Shown in pieces: positions 1 through 12,565 of a DNA stretch of 64,000 nt. Positions within the stretch are counted from its first letter, which is position 1; every line of letters begins with the position of its first letter. This stretch comes from Simmondsia chinensis. Taxonomy: Eukaryota; Streptophyta; Magnoliopsida; Caryophyllales; Simmondsiaceae. A program made the translations under genes and the position numbers. The notes beneath the pieces were generated by a model. It was not told where the DNA came from. It did no database searches and worked only from the letters and a program-made list of their open reading frames with translations. The DNA is taken from contig JAGTTD010000008.1 of the NCBI GenBank assembly GCA_018398585.1, positions 26,125,172 through 26,189,171 on the forward strand, in the 5' to 3' direction.

Positions 1-779
1 TTTACTATTCTAGAACTCAGTACATATATGTGCTCTTTGATTTGTACTCATGTTTTGGGTGTTGGATAATGTGCATTTTGTATTTCAAAATCATTAAGGG
101 TAAGGTCGATGACTTTGTTATGTTAATACCCTTAATTTAGAATTATCGTGTCTAATTGTTAACTTGACGATTTATGGGTAAGGATCAGGCGAAGTATAAC
201 TTAATTGAACCGGAAGTTCTAGCAAGAGTGTGCTGAAGTATAGTTTGTCTAGACTAAAAATCTTAGCAAAGATTTATTCAGCTTAAAATCCATCAGAGTG
301 AAATTGCTACGAAGACTGATTCCCTTGGATGCTGATTGAATAGATATTGACATAATCAGGACTTGAGTAGGCTAAAACTCCTACAAGTATTGATTCAACT
401 GGGATTGAAGCGAACTAATTAGCAAGAATTAATTCAATCAGAATTTTATTTAATATGAAGGTTGAACCATAAAAATTTGCTTAACTAGAGTCAACATGAA
501 ATAGGATCATGATGAAAATTGATCCAATTAGGTTTAATTTGAACGAGAATTGGAACAAATTAAGATTGGGTCAAACTAAGATTGTAACAACAATTGACGT
601 ACTCATGGTTTATTTGAATAAGGGTTGTAAAAAAAAGTAGCCCATTTAGGGTTGAAATAACTGAGATTGTAACAAAGATTAACCCATTTATGGTGAAATG
701 GAATTAGGATAATAATGAAAAGAATCTTTCAAGATTGAATTGAACTAAGATTGTCATAAAATTTTGCCCAAATTCGAGT
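1..779. repeat. AT-rich degenerate short-repeat tract
   Basis: No gene is visible. From about 180 to 780 a loose unit of roughly 30-40 bases recurs with much variation, built around words such as gattgtaacaa, aagattgacc and catttagggttgaa. It looks like an old degenerate tandem repeat inside retrotransposon DNA, next to the long-LTR fragment that begins near 780. The boundaries are approximate. Confidence 0.35.
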
Positions 780-1925
780 TTTAATTTTTAAAATTATTTT
801 ATTTTATAATTTTTAACTTGTATTCATCTCATAAATAATGTTTGGCAAAATTAAATTTACTCATCTCATTAATAAATAATTCATCTCATTAATTCTTTAA
901 TATTTTTTCGATGGCAATAAATATAGCAGCTTACGTAGGGACCTCAAGGACAATTTAAATATAGCTCCAAATGGATTAAATTAATTACCATCCATGATAA
1001 AATTTAATTACCATTTAATGGGACTTAATTCCACTAAATAAATTCTACTGCACTCTAAACTTAAACCATTTGTTCGATATCTCCCAAATAGACTGCATTG
1101 ATGACAACAACCCCTCCACTAGATGTCCACGACAAAGAATAAATATAACTATTGCTGTTATCCTTTTCACAACTTCTCCATTAATTACCGACTTGCCCTT
1201 CACTGAATAATTTATTAATACTTGAACATATTCATAGTATAAATTCCAAACGTCAAACACCAGGAATACTTTGGCCAAAGATTCTGAACTATTCAAATAC
1301 TTGCAAATCAACTAAGGGGACATCTGTAGCTCATAAGAGATTGTAGATTCCATATTGAATACCTGATCTGTCACATTTCACACCGCTATCAATTGTACGT
1401 GGGAATTCAGTCATTTGTTTAGACCTTACTTATAGTATACCAAATCAACTAATGTTTCATGCACAAGCCTAGAATACTTTCAAGATTTAGAGTCGTCGTT
1501 CAAACAGTACAACATGAATCACTCATTTCCGATAATAGTCTAGAAACAAGCAACTAATAAGGTCTAACTCAGTGCATCAATCTTATTAAACACACCAACA
1601 TAACACTTTTGGATCATCATCCACATGATCAAGACTAGTCATCTAAAGTGTCACGTTGTAGTCTTAGCATACAAGTGGTTCGAACTTGTCTTTGACTATG
1701 AGTTTTTCAAGCAACAATCTATATTATTTGTTCCAAGTCTATTTGTGGGTCTCATAAACCACTTAGAAAAAATCTGTAAATTATAGTCTAAGGACTACAC
1801 CCATCTTATGGATGTTACTAAAAAGAAAACCCATGCAGTATATATCTCGTTTACACAAATTTAACAAGAAAATGACTGGAACTTCAATTTTATTTATTAA
1901 TAAAATAACATTTACAGGACAAATT
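780..1925 (-). mobile_element. Long-LTR fragment A (copia-type family shared with 38405 and 42137)
   Basis: Read on the minus strand, this segment aligns along its length with the plus-strand LTR starting at 38405. Both share blocks such as cttagttgatt, tagaatctttg, aaagtattcc, agtggaattaag and catttggagct in the same order. No coding capacity is retained; the 88-residue open frame at 1045-1311 lies inside this LTR and resembles no protein. The TG end should be near 1925 and the other end is not resolved. The family link to copia comes from the third copy, whose neighbour is a copia pol remnant. Confidence 0.6.
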
Positions 1926-2921
1926 TAAATTTTTTGAACACCATTCCTAATCTTGTATTACAATAAATGGATTACACACATGCTCAATGATTATGACACC
2001 ATTCATGAGATGTGATCTCATTTTACTTCTTTGATTGAGAATTTTTTTCCTATAGTAATACTTGTTATATACTTTACTAATAATATAGTACTGTCCCAGT
2101 GTAGGATGACACTGGGATGCTGGTAATGTCAAACAATAATTCACTTAACCATATTAGCACTGCATTGAAAGTGGCTAGAACTATTAGCTCAACCAGCATG
2201 GTTGACTTTGCAAGAGTTGTTTCATAGTTTCACCATCAAGAGTAACCAAATAATCAACTGTAGCAATGACATTACCAAAGTGGGAGTTTCAATTTGCATC
2301 TCTAAAATCTTCAACACCAATTGAGTTATTCTCATAAAATAAAAGTAGAGCAATTTAATGATCGAAGGTTGGCCTACTAGTAAACTTGAGTAAATGCACC
2401 AATGACATATTAACATACAAGCAACTAAGTATAATTTTTTTTTAAAAATATTTTTCAATATAATAGGACCGATCAAGAAAAACACTACAAAATTTTACAC
2501 TGCCTAAAAGTTCTACAAAAGAAAATATTATTACAAAGAAACACTAATAATAACTTAATATTATTTTAATATGAAGTACTTTGAACATGGCCTCTGTTAG
2601 AATGCCAGGCACGCACTTCATTTGATAAAAGCTCAAGTATCTTATGTCAGAGAGCAGCTAACGCTCTCTTGTCGCTATACTTTAAATAAAATCTAACATG
2701 TTCAACCACAAGTAAATTTCTCCTATTATTGGTGCCTGTTGCTTTTGATCTTTTCTAATAGTCTTAGAATTTTAACTTTCTAATCATCCTCCTTATTCCT
2801 CAACTAATCACGCCTTTTAATTACAGCAAAATAAAGCACACCAACAAGAAAACAATAAGTTCTTCTCATGATTTACTTTACTAGACAAGCTAAACTAAAC
2901 TTAACCTATTTAGTGTGCGCT
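1926..2921. other. Intergenic, no gene recognised
   Basis: AT-rich sequence without a recognisable protein, RNA gene or repeat border. Short open frames at 1947-2144 and 2222-2485 on the minus strand have no recognisable motif and are not supported. Confidence 0.5.
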
Positions 2922-3154
2922 TGTTATGAATCAACCCCTTGATGAATTTTGATCAAAGATGAACAGAGAAGAAAGAGAAGCGCTTAATGGAAGGGAAAAT
3001 TAGGGTTCATCCCTGATTTTTGTGATTAAGAATGTATGAAACATAAGCACTATCTATTTATGCAAGAAAACTATTCTAACTACTTAAGTACCAAACTAAC
3101 AAAAACTAGAATATTCTAGAAGTACAGTATTTACAATAAAATATCTATAATACA
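2922..3154 (-). repeat. 3' LTR of the 2922-7960 copia element
   Basis: Starts TGTTATGAATC and ends ATAATACA on the plus strand. Bases 3155-3170 (ccccctcaagtgggtg) are the complement of a purine-rich tract, the expected polypurine tract for a minus-strand element. It pairs with the LTR at 7760. Confidence 0.7.
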
Positions 3155-3329
3155 CCCCCTCAAGTGGGTGTGAAGAGATTTCGAACACCCAAATTGCTTA
3201 GAAAACAAAAAAAAATAAAGTTGTTGAAGATAGCTTCGTAAGCAAATCTGCAACCTGATGTTCAGTCGATACATGAAAAACTTTGAGCTTCCCTTCTAGA
3301 TTCTTACCAAATGGCAATCAATCTCGTGT

Positions 3330-3932
3330 TTAGTGCGTTCGTAAAAAGGCACAGTTTTCAGCAATATGAGTAGCTGCCATACTGTCACAAAACAAGACGG
3401 CTGGTTGGCAGTGCAGCACTCGAAAATCCAACAGTAACTGTCGAAGCCCTGTAATCTCACGTGAGGCTCTGACAATACTTCTGTACTTGGCTTCGGGGGA
3501 AGAGCATGATACTATACTTTGTTTCTTAGACTTCCAAGAAATTAATGAATCACTAAGAAATATAGCAAGAAACAGATTGACATGTATTAGGGCAGCTTGC
3601 CCAATCCACATCTGAAAAACATTTAAGATGTAGTTCTGACTATGCCGTATAAAAGACCTTATCCAGGAGCACCCTTTATGCATCTCAAGAATCGAAGTGC
3701 TTCTTGACCATGTGGTTGACGTGGTTATGCCAAGAATTAACTCCATTTATTTACAAAAAAATGTCACACCTCGTGTCGTAAGAGTTAGATATAATAATTT
3801 TTCTATCAAGAGACAATAGGGATCAGTCAACACTTCACCATTGAACCAGCTAAGCTTCCCAAGTAGCATCCATGGGGGTTTTACTTGCTTGACATCCAAG
3901 TAAACCCGCAGCTTGAAGTAATTGTAAAGCAT
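3330..3932 (-). pseudogene. Copia RNase H domain remnant
   Basis: The frame at 3330-3746 reads SWKSKKQS, then SSPEAKYRS (usual form SS.EAEYR), then CDSMAATHIA (usual form CDN.AA.HIA), the classic copia RNase H signatures. The upstream frame at 3747-3932 carries the connection segment with GKLLYLTLT. The two lie in different frames, and the acidic residue of the EAEYR box is changed to Lys, so the enzyme would be inactive. Confidence 0.85.
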
Positions 3933-3959
3933 ATTGTCGTTGGCACAAATAAATTCTCG

Positions 3960-4943
3960 AAGAAGAATGAATAACTTTCAATCTCAAAAAATACTTTAAA
4001 GTACCAAGATCCTTTAGTTTGAAATGTCGCTACAGATCCCTTTTAAGTGCTTCAACTGCACCCATGTCATTGCTTGCAATGACAATATCATCTACACACA
4101 AGAATAGCAACAAAAGAACTCGTGACCAAATTGTAAACACTCTTGGATTAAATGAAACCTAAAGACCGAGCGGTGGATAACTCTTCGAACCATTGTCAGC
4201 TTGCTTGTTCAAGTCCATACAAACTCTTGTGAAGCTTGCATACGAATTTTTTGCACCCCCTCACAATGAAAACCAGGGGTTAAATCCAAGTATACTTCTT
4301 CATTCACCATGAATAAAAGCATTATTCACATCCATTTGAGGTAAGTTCCATCCCTTAACAGCAGCTAAAGCTAAAGTAATCAAACTGTAGTGAGCTTTGC
4401 AATAGGAGAAAAAGTTTTCAGGTAATCCATCCCTTTTTATTGCGTGTATCCCTTCACAACAAGTCTAGCTTTATGTCTTTCAAGAGTACCATCAGCCTTC
4501 AATTGCACTCGATACACCCTTTTACACCAAACAGTACGTTTCCCTGGTGGTAAAAGCATAAGAGTCCAAGTTTTATTTTCCTCTAGTGCTGAAATCTCAG
4601 CTGCCATATGATCTTTCCAATGTGAGTATTGTACAGCTTGATGATTAGAAGGCTCAGTGCGTGTGGAAAGGGAAAGACTATATTTTCGGTGTTGGGTTGA
4701 AAATCTTTGATATGAAATGACACTGCTTAAAGCATAAGCAGTAACAGGGCTGTCTACATTCTTGGAATTATAGTTGCTGGTGGCTAATGAGCAGTGAAAG
4801 TCAGCTAAATGTGAATAATTTTTATGTGGTCTGGTTGATTTTCTAGTCTGAGAAAGAAGAACAGTATTAGAATTAGGCTTTGCATTATGTTCCTCATTGT
4901 TATGGATATTAGGTGCTGCAGAATCAAGTAAGAAAGGGGTCAT
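3960..4943 (-). pseudogene. Copia reverse transcriptase remnant
   Basis: The N-terminal part is open at 4437-4943 and ends with the RT start WTLMLLPPGKR..WCKRVYR.K and HKARLVVKGYTQ. Further along the minus strand YLKTFSPIAKLTTV and EEVYLDLTPGF are readable near 4260-4436, and the catalytic block reads CVDDIVIASND near 4070-4100. Several frameshifts and stops separate these pieces. Confidence 0.85.
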
Positions 4944-5026
4944 TTGTTCCTCGGTTTGATGTTCTTTCAGTGGTGATTATAATTGATGATCTTGATGTAT
5001 ATGTTTCTCATTGTTGGGAATTGTAT

Positions 5027-6144
5027 TCAAAGATGAGGTGTTATCATTGTGTTTAGCATTGGGATACAGAGAAGGAGCTTGGACAACAGAGAAATTACCA
5101 GGGGGTTCATTCTCATGAATTGGAACTGAGAGTGATAAATGGAAAAAAGGATCCACTTGAGCATCGTGAAGATTTGCATTTTCGAATGGACAAACATTCT
5201 CATAGAATACAAGATCTCATGACACAAAGAAGGTTTTACTTTCTATATCATAGAGTTTGTATCCTTTTGTAGCAAAGGGATAACGAACAAAGATGGTTTT
5301 GTACGAGGTGAAAATTTATCACGATTTCTTTTGAGTGTACAAGCAAATGCTAGGAAACCAAAGGCTCTAAGATAGGAGTAATTAGGGTTCTTTCCTGTTA
5401 GAACTTCCAAAGGACATTCATTTTTGAGTAAAGGGGAAGGCAATCGATTTATTATGTGGGTGGATGTAACACACATTCTCCCCAAAAGTCTATTGGTATT
5501 CTAGGTTGAAATCTCAAAGCTCGAGCAATATTCAAGAGATGTTGATGTTTTCTTTCAACTACGACATTTTGTTGAGGGATATCATTGTAGCTTGTTTGAT
5601 GTATGATTCCTTTCGAATGATAGAAATCAGCAAGTGTGAATTCTTTCCCATTATTAATCCTTAGACATTTTATATTTGCATGGAATTGAGTTTGGAAAAG
5701 ACTATAGAATTCAGGAATGATTCCACTCACTTCACACTTACATTTGATCAAATGCAACCAAGTAACTCTTGAATAATCATCGACAATTGCGAGAAAATAA
5801 CGTTCTTCATTCAATATATCAATATGAAGAGGTCCCCAAACATCACAATGTATTATGTCAAAAGGACGAGGATTATTTGATACAAATGGCAAGCACCTTT
5901 GCTTAGCTAAATGACAAACATGACAAGGATCAATCTCTTTATTTGTTACACTATCAAAAAATATAAAAGTAGGACTCAATGCATGAAATTTTGCAATAGA
6001 AGCATGTCCTAACTTATTATGCCATAGCTTGAACGTTTGCTTTGTACTTGAAATATGAAACACAGAGGCTGAATGTTCAATTTTTGGAGAGATCTTCAGC
6101 AAATAGAGATTACCAGCCCTTTCACCCACTCCAATCATACTCAA
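5027..6144 (-). pseudogene. Copia integrase remnant
   Basis: The frame at 5452-6144 (230 residues) begins with the GAG-pre-integrase zinc-binding block (LWHNKLGHAS, CHVCHLAKQ), followed by the core CDVWGP, VDDYSR and ERKHQHLL. The second catalytic Asp, normally in a SDNG or TDNG motif, is Asn here (RINNGKEF). The C-terminal part continues in another frame at 5243-5485 (STHIINRLPSPLL, LRAFGFLAFA) and drifts into a third at 5027-5227. The frame breaks and the lost Asp mean no active integrase. Confidence 0.9.
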
Positions 6145-6149
6145 TTGAG

Positions 6150-6440
6150 TGAGGGCCTGGATATATCAATGATGTGAAGAGAATGAGCACACACAATTCA
6201 TATCACCAATTAGTTTAGGGATGGAACACAAGCTGAAACAAAAATGTGGAGCATATAGAACGTCTTTAAGGATGAGCTTTTATGTCAATCTTATGGTTCC
6301 TTTGTGAGTAATAGTAACGCTTTCACCATTTGGTAGCTGAACATGTTTACAGGTTTCAAGTATGTGAAAATTTTCTTTCTTTCCACAAGAATGATATGTT
6401 GCACTAGAGTCAATAATCCAAGTAACAGAAGGAACTTAAG
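6150..6440 (-). pseudogene. Copia aspartic protease remnant
   Basis: On the minus strand the sequence reads WIIDSSATYHSCG followed by LPNGESVTITHKG, the copia protease active-site region just upstream of the pre-integrase block. The catalytic triad, normally DSGA, is DSSA. Stops follow in the same frame. Confidence 0.75.
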
Positions 6441-6664
6441 CAAGGTTGAAGACATTTAAAGCTACTGAAGCAAGGCAATAGAAGGTTATACCTGAGAGAT
6501 TTTGATTTGGAAGAATTGCACAAGAAGATACTACACTACCCTCGCATGGATCAGAATTAACAGCAAAAAATCTTGCAACTACACACCCACTGAGATATGT
6601 CAATAGTTATTTGGCACTGTGTAGTTGATAAGTTGTCTGAATTTCCTTGCATCTATCCCACATT

Positions 6665-7056
6665 CTATCCAGATAATGCAGCTTGGTTCGCTACCTTACA
6701 CTGCTGCAGGGGATTATGATTGCCTTGATTTGTATGTGGTTGTGATCCTTTACCTTTATGTCTGGGTGGATAACCATGGATCTTGTAACATTTTTCAATT
6801 GCATGACCATGCATGTTGCAATGCGAACACAGTGGTCTCCCTTTCGTTGTTCTGTAACCATTACTTGGATTATCATTCCCTGTAACAGCCATTGTGCCGT
6901 GCTTTCTGAGACCATATTCGCACTTACATTGCCTATAGTAATATCTCTTTGTGTTTCTTGTTGTGTAGTCTTTAAGAATACCTCATTGGTGCTGGGTAGA
7001 GGGACTGTAATGAGGATTTGATCAAGGATAGGAGTAAAGTAATCATCGAATCCCAT
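6665..7056 (-). pseudogene. Copia gag zinc-knuckle region
   Basis: The frame at 6665-6892 contains a CCHC zinc knuckle, CSHCNMHGHAIEKC, matching C-x2-C-x4-H-x4-C, followed by KIHGYPP. This is the nucleocapsid part of a copia gag. The overlapping frame at 6691-7056 supplies the preceding gag segment after a shift. Confidence 0.85.
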
Positions 7057-7702
7057 CAGAAAATGACTTCATTGCACCGCAGTTGCACAAAGGTAATGGA
7101 TCCAATGAGCATAACGCTTCCCAAATCATCTTCACCTTGCCAAAATATGTCAACACATCCATCTTTTCTTGCTTAACATTTGACGTTGTCTTTCTAAGCT
7201 CATAAATTCGTGATCCATTCTTTTAAGAAAAACGTTCTCTTAATATCCTTCCAAACTTCTCTAGATGTACAACAATAACAACAACAGATCCAGTGCCTCC
7301 AAACTTCTCTGGATGTGTTTCTATGAGTAATAGTTGCAGTAACCTCTCTAGACAAAGCACTAAACAACCAAGCCAACACCATGTTGTCACATCTATTTCA
7401 CCTCTGGAAGCCTGGACTTGAAGGATGAGGATGTGGTATGTCTCCATTGACAAATCCAAGTTTAATTTTGGCTATAAGTGCAACTGTCATGAATCTATGC
7501 CAGGTTACAAAATCATCTTGATTTCTGAGCACTTGAGAGACACAATAATAGCTCCCAGATTCTTAACATTGCTCAAGAAGTAAGGTGAAGAAGTATCTTT
7601 AGCTTGATAAGCAACAATTGCGAAAGAATCTGACAATTCTGTTTGAATTTCCATAGCTACGAACACGATTGATCCAAAAGAGAGAAAAATTCTTAATCGC
7701 AA
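7057..7702 (-). pseudogene. Copia gag N-terminal remnant
   Basis: The minus strand near 7505-7650 reads SSPYFLSNVKNLGAIIVS, the usual copia gag opening (SSPYFLH..DNPGA.LVS). The middle of gag is broken into short frames at 7200-7459. Confidence 0.7.
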
Positions 7703-7747
7703 AGAGAAATTAAGGAAGAAAAAGGACTAGCAGAAGCGGTTATCTTT

Positions 7748-7759
7748 GCCCTGATACTA
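7748..7759 (-). promoter_or_regulatory. Primer-binding site of the 2922-7960 copia element
   Basis: On the minus strand the bases right after the 5' LTR read TAGTATCAGGGC, a variant of TGGTATCAGAGC, which is complementary to the 3' end of plant initiator Met-tRNA. Confidence 0.75.
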
Positions 7760-7960
7760 TATTATGAATCAATCCTTGAATAATTTTGACCAAAGATGAA
7801 AAGAGACAACAGCAAATGAGGAAGAAAAATATTCTAAACTACTTAAAGTAACAAACTCATAAAAACTAGAATATTGTGTTCAAAAAAAAAAATAAAATAA
7901 AATAAAATAAACTAGAATCTTCTAGAAGTAAATTATTTATAATAAAATATCTTTGATAAT
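7760..7960 (-). repeat. 5' LTR of the 2922-7960 copia element
   Basis: Homologous to 2922-3154 but starting TATTATGAATC, so the terminal TG is mutated. It contains a short aaataaaataaaat expansion near 7890. The outer end is approximate. Confidence 0.6.
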
Positions 7961-8049
7961 GCTCACTCATGCAAATATCAAATTTAGTGATCTTAGTCAA
8001 CTTTAAAATTTACATTAAAAAAACATGTTTAAATTTTGTGTAGATAGCC

Positions 8050-8800
8050 TAAATAGCTCATGTTATTCAAATATTTATATGGCAAAGTCTAGCACGTCAA
8101 TAATTCACACATAAAAACAATATATGACACTAGAAATAATTCTTTTAGTTGGTCCCAAAATTGAGTATAAACATACTATTGCAAGCATCACCTTTACCGA
8201 CAAAGATGTTATTCTTAGTAATAGTGCATTGATCAAATTCAAAAGTTTGTTTGTAACATGTCTTATTCAACATATAACCAAAAACAAGAATTTTTCCTAA
8301 TTTCAAAAGTATAGAGGGCATCTTTGAGCGTTAAAACTTTCCCCCGAGCAAACTTGATTTCAAAGGTATAAACGTGTATGATCGTTGGTGGCACCAGAGT
8401 CTCCTAGCAAAATTTAAGGGGTGCTCTCAACAATATTATAAGTTTAAACCATTTTTTAATGGCAAACATGCCTAGAGGCACCGGTTTTCCCCTACTGATT
8501 ATCATAATTTTCTAGAGGGTTCATTTCGGTTGTTATAACCATGGATTGCTCTACAACTATAATAGTTTGAGATTTTGGGTCTATTTTCATCAAAATAACC
8601 CATTTTATAGAATTTGCAATGAGGACTTCATCAAACTTATTGCTTATAGTTCTAGGTCCTTGGTCCTTATTTATAACTTTTGTGGGGCATCATTTGGTCC
8701 TAATTTATAAACTCTTGTGGGTCATTATTCTCTTCCTCGTGGTTTTACCTATAGGTCTAAGTTGGACATCAAGTTTTAAGTTTTGACCCTCAAGATTATT
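8050..8800 (-). pseudogene. Second copia fragment: protease and pre-integrase region
   Basis: Read on the minus strand the segment gives TGASRHVCH (protease active site DTGA..H.C), then FARGKVLTLKDALYTFEIRKN, which matches the copia block linking protease to integrase (SGK.L.L.DVLY.P.IRKN). It is riddled with stops and carries no LTR, so it is a fragment separate from the element ending near 7960. Confidence 0.6.
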
Positions 8801-10690
8801 TTCATTCGTAGAAATAAAAGTTACCTCACTAGATTTGCTATAGAAAGCAATGAACTATCTTAGAATTGTTGAAATCAAATGCAAAGAATATTATACAAAA
8901 AACATAGAGTAGAAAGATATCACCTAGAATGCTTGAAAAAATGAAATACCAATAATATAATAGCTAAGCGAGACGCCGATCACACTCTCCTTAAAAAACA
9001 TATCGAATCTACGCCGGTGTAGTAGGTACCAGGGAACTACGTCCAAGATACAACGTCCAACTAGAGTTGATGCTTTCTTGCTCTGTACAATCTTAAAAGC
9101 TAGAGCCTCCACATACACCCCTACTTAGCCAAAATAACAAAAGGCAAATACGTTTCATAATAATATATTTTTGACTCGCGTCGGTCATTTTTCATGCTTT
9201 GTTTGAGAACCAAGAGCATTATTAGGCAGAGGGGCGCATGCCATGTATTAACTCCTTTCTTTGTAACTGACCAAGCTATTCACACAACGGTCATGACCTA
9301 CTAAACAATCAGTCCCTATTACGCCAATTAAATAATCTTAAATTGATGTTAGTCTTATATTTTATCAATAATAAAGAGGAATATAATTGTTCGTATAAAC
9401 TAAAACTTTGAGAACTATTTCAAATACACAAATAACATTTTAAGAACCATATTAATTTTCAAAATCATATTACTAATACATTTCTTATTAAATATCCAAC
9501 AATAGTAACCTAAGTGAACTATAATCTATACACTTTATTAAGGAGAAGTACCTCATTGCACTAAAAAAGAACGTATCTGAGATCTTGAAATTCTAGGTAT
9601 TGTCCTTTCAATTTGTAAAAATATAGGAAAACGAGAAAAACTAATGGAAAAGCCTTTAATACAATAGCCTTTAATACAATCATAACTACAATAAAAATAA
9701 CTGAAAGGAATTAAACTTAACAATCAAAATTCAAATTAGACAAGAAGAATACTAATAGTTTTGTTACTGAAATTGACTAAATTCGCTTTTAATTCACCAT
9801 ATATTCATCATTTTCTTGCCATTAAGCAGATAGAACCATACTATACCCAAACAAATTGTCCAAATTCACCGACATACATCATTCACAAACAAATATTTGG
9901 GTCATCGAGGAAGCAATTCACAAAAATATTTCCATCCTAAACCACCGTCCTTCTCTACGAAGCAAATCTCAAACAATTGCAATAATGTAGGTACATTAAT
10001 ATTTTTCTTTAATAGTTTGTAGTTCAAATTTCTTTAATAGTTTAGGGTCACTTTGATTTTGACTAATAGTTTGAGAGGTCTTTATGATATGTGTACTATA
10101 AAAAAATTAATCCATTATGACTTTACTTGGTGTACCCAGAAGGTCAAGTTAGATGTTAATATATAAAGAGATTCATTGGTAATTATGGTAGGAGAACATT
10201 GAAGATATATGAGGTACTGGAGGCATCATGATCGTTAATTTAGAAAGTTTTAGGATTTTAGTCTATTAAAAGGGCTCTAGAATAATATGAAATACACTTT
10301 TATATTATACTCATTTCAGTATTTGATTGATCTAACTAGAACTTCCTACCCACTCATCTTTCTCTCCCAACTGCAATTCTAAATAAGAAAAAAATCTATG
10401 GAAAAATAAAAACAAACCTACAAAAATAAAGGAAAAATTAGGAAAACATATTTAAAAAAAAAAGTTATTCAAGAGATTAATATTGTTGCAAAAAAGTAGT
10501 AAAAACCTTTAAAAACTGTTTAAAAAGGCTACTGAATATAATTACATATAGAGTTTGTCTCAACTAAAAGAAATTAATATTAGCCCCAAAAAAAAATTTA
10601 TTAATTGTTAAAATGTCTATTGTAAAAATATCTAGAAAACTACATAAAGATGTTTAAAAAATAACCCAAGACATTAAAACTCTTTTAAAT
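8801..10690. other. Intergenic, nothing recognised
   Basis: AT-rich DNA with only short accidental frames, for example a 64-residue frame at 8924-9118. No LTR border, RNA gene or motif was found. Confidence 0.5.
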
Positions 10691-11009
10691 ACTATACTCG
10701 AACCCTGCCGCTGAAGCTTTTGGCTCTGCCGATGATCCACAACTGACTAACCCCTCAACTCGACCGGTTCAGATCAACCATCGAATGCAAACACGGTTAA
10801 AGAATAGTATCTACAAACTTAGTTATCCCCTATCCCCGTCCTCAATCACTGTAATAGAACCAACATGTTACTCTCGGGTGATTAAGAACCCTAAGTGATA
10901 GGAAGCTATCGCCAATGAATTTAGCGCTCTTATACAAAATAATACTTAAGAACTTGGATCCTAATCCAAATAACAACTTATAGGATGCACCTGAAAATAT
11001 AAAGTAAAG

Positions 11010-11496
11010 TACAAAGTGGATGGTTCAGTTGAGCGATTTAAAGCTCATCTCATTGCACAAACCTTACACCATCATGAGGGCATTGATTTTAAAGCAACGT
11101 TTAGTTCGGTCACAAAACCCTCCACTATTCACTTCATGCTTTCGCTTGTCCTTACCAACGCTTGGCCCTTCCGCCAATTGGATGTCAAAAACGCATTCCT
11201 ACATGGTTTTCTCAAGGAAGAAGTTTACATGTGACAACCCCATGGATTTTATCCATTCCAAATTCCCAAACCACGTATGTCGTCCACGACAAGCCATATT
11301 TGGCCTCAAGCAAGCGCCTCGTGCTTGGTTTAATTTCTTCAGTACTTTTCTCCTTAGCTTAGGTTTCACTTGTAGTAGAGCTAATTCTTCCCTATTCCTC
11401 TTCCATCGCACCAAAAATATCACATGCCTCCTCCTCTATGTCGATGGCATTATCCTCACTGACACTAACACCCACTTCCTCAACCAAAATTGTTGA
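11010..11496 (+). pseudogene. Copia reverse transcriptase fragment
   Basis: The first half (11016-11234) reads ERFKAHLIAQ, GIDFKATFS and QLDVKNAFLHGFLKEEVYM, all canonical copia RT blocks. The second half continues in another frame (11020-11496) with IFGLKQAPRAWF and LLLYVDGIIL. The catalytic YVDD is YVDG, so the second active-site Asp is lost. A stop right after EEVYM marks the frame break. Confidence 0.9.
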
Positions 11497-11689
11497 CACC
11501 TTGTACATTCAGTTCTCCATGAAAGACCTCGGTCCCCCTTCACTAATTTTTAGAGATACAGGCCAAACGAACAAAAACTAGATTCTTCTTGTCACAATAC
11601 AAATACACTCGTGTTTTCCTCAAAAAACACAACATGCATGAAGCCAAACCCATCTCAAAACCGCCGTACCGACCCAGACCCAATTCTCT

Positions 11690-12380
11690 TTGATGGAAGG
11701 GGATCTCCTAAAGAATCCGACTGAATATCGAAGTGTTGCTGGAGCCCTACAATATCTAACCATGATTCACCCTGATATTTGTCATACGGTTAACCTTGTC
11801 TCTCAGTTTATACATGCTCCTAGGTCCAACCATTGGCAGGTTGTGAAGCAGATCCTATGCTACCTCATAAGCATTCCTAACCATGGCCTAATAACCATTG
11901 TCCCAGGATGTACTATGATGGTAGTCTACACTAATGCTGATTGGAGAGGCTTCCTAGATACCCGTCGGTCCACTACGAGTTACGCTCTCTTCCTCAGCCC
12001 AACCTCATATCCTAGTGAGCAAAGAAACAAGCCATAATATCCAAGTTATCAACTGAATCTAAGTACCATGTCGTTGCCGAAGTTGTTGCCAAAACTAATT
12101 GGATCTGATTCCTCATGCGGGACCTTGGCCTCCGTCATTTGAACCTGTCACTATCTTCTGTGATAATGTCTCTGCCTCATATCTTGTTGCCAACCCGATA
12201 TTCAACGGTTATAGTAAGCATGTTGACATAGATTTTCACTATGTTCAAGAGAAAGTCCTGAAAGGAGATCTTTGTGCTTAATACACTCCCACCACAAAGC
12301 AAATTGCTGACATATTCACGAAAAGACTCTCTGCAGATAGTTTCCACTACCACAAACACAATCTCCACGTACGTACAGAT
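11690..12380 (+). pseudogene. Copia RNase H region
   Basis: The frame at 11690-12037 reads TEYRSVAGALQYLT, HPDICHTVN and TNADWRG..DTRRST, the connection and RNase H start. The frame at 12099-12281 reads VTIFCDNVSASYL, NPIFN..SKHVDIDFH, the RNase H end. A frameshift separates them. A polypurine-like gattgaggga follows at about 12378. Confidence 0.9.
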
Positions 12381-12390
12381 TGAGGGATCT

Positions 12391-12565
12391 TATTATAGGA
12401 TAGTTATATTAGGAAGGATTCTCTAGGGTTTAGTATCAACCCTATAGCTAGAAGTTCATTCATTGTCTTTTGTCAATATCTAAGCCTCTATATGTAGAGC
12501 ACTTCATGTAACTCTTTCATTCATTTAGAATAATATAATTCATTCTTCACTCTCCATCAATAAAG
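12391..12565 (+). repeat. Putative 3' LTR remnant
   Basis: Directly after the purine-rich gattgagggatc comes tattataggatagttat, followed by a segment ending in ctccatca. The position and composition fit a copia LTR of under 200 bp. No second LTR is present for comparison, so the ends are tentative. Confidence 0.5.

Larger units (their letters stand above)
2922..7960 (-). mobile_element. Degenerate Ty1-copia retrotransposon, nearly full length
   Basis: The element reads gag, protease, integrase, reverse transcriptase, RNase H on the minus strand, the copia order. LTR-like ends of about 233 bp (2922-3154) and about 200 bp (7760 to about 7960) share the start word attatgaatc and the segment tagaatcttctagaagta or its near twin. 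A primer-binding site lies beside the right LTR and a G-rich polypurine tract beside the left one. Frames are broken by many stops and shifts, and key residues are changed, so the copy is dead. I could not confirm a target-site duplication. Confidence 0.85.
10766..12565 (+). mobile_element. 5'-truncated copia fragment (RT, RNase H, 3' LTR)
   Basis: Begins inside the linker before RT: the plus strand reads NHRMQTR.KNSIYK (typical H.MxTR.K.GI.KP), then RT, RNase H and an LTR-like end. Gag, protease and integrase are missing. Frames change at least three times. Confidence 0.8.
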
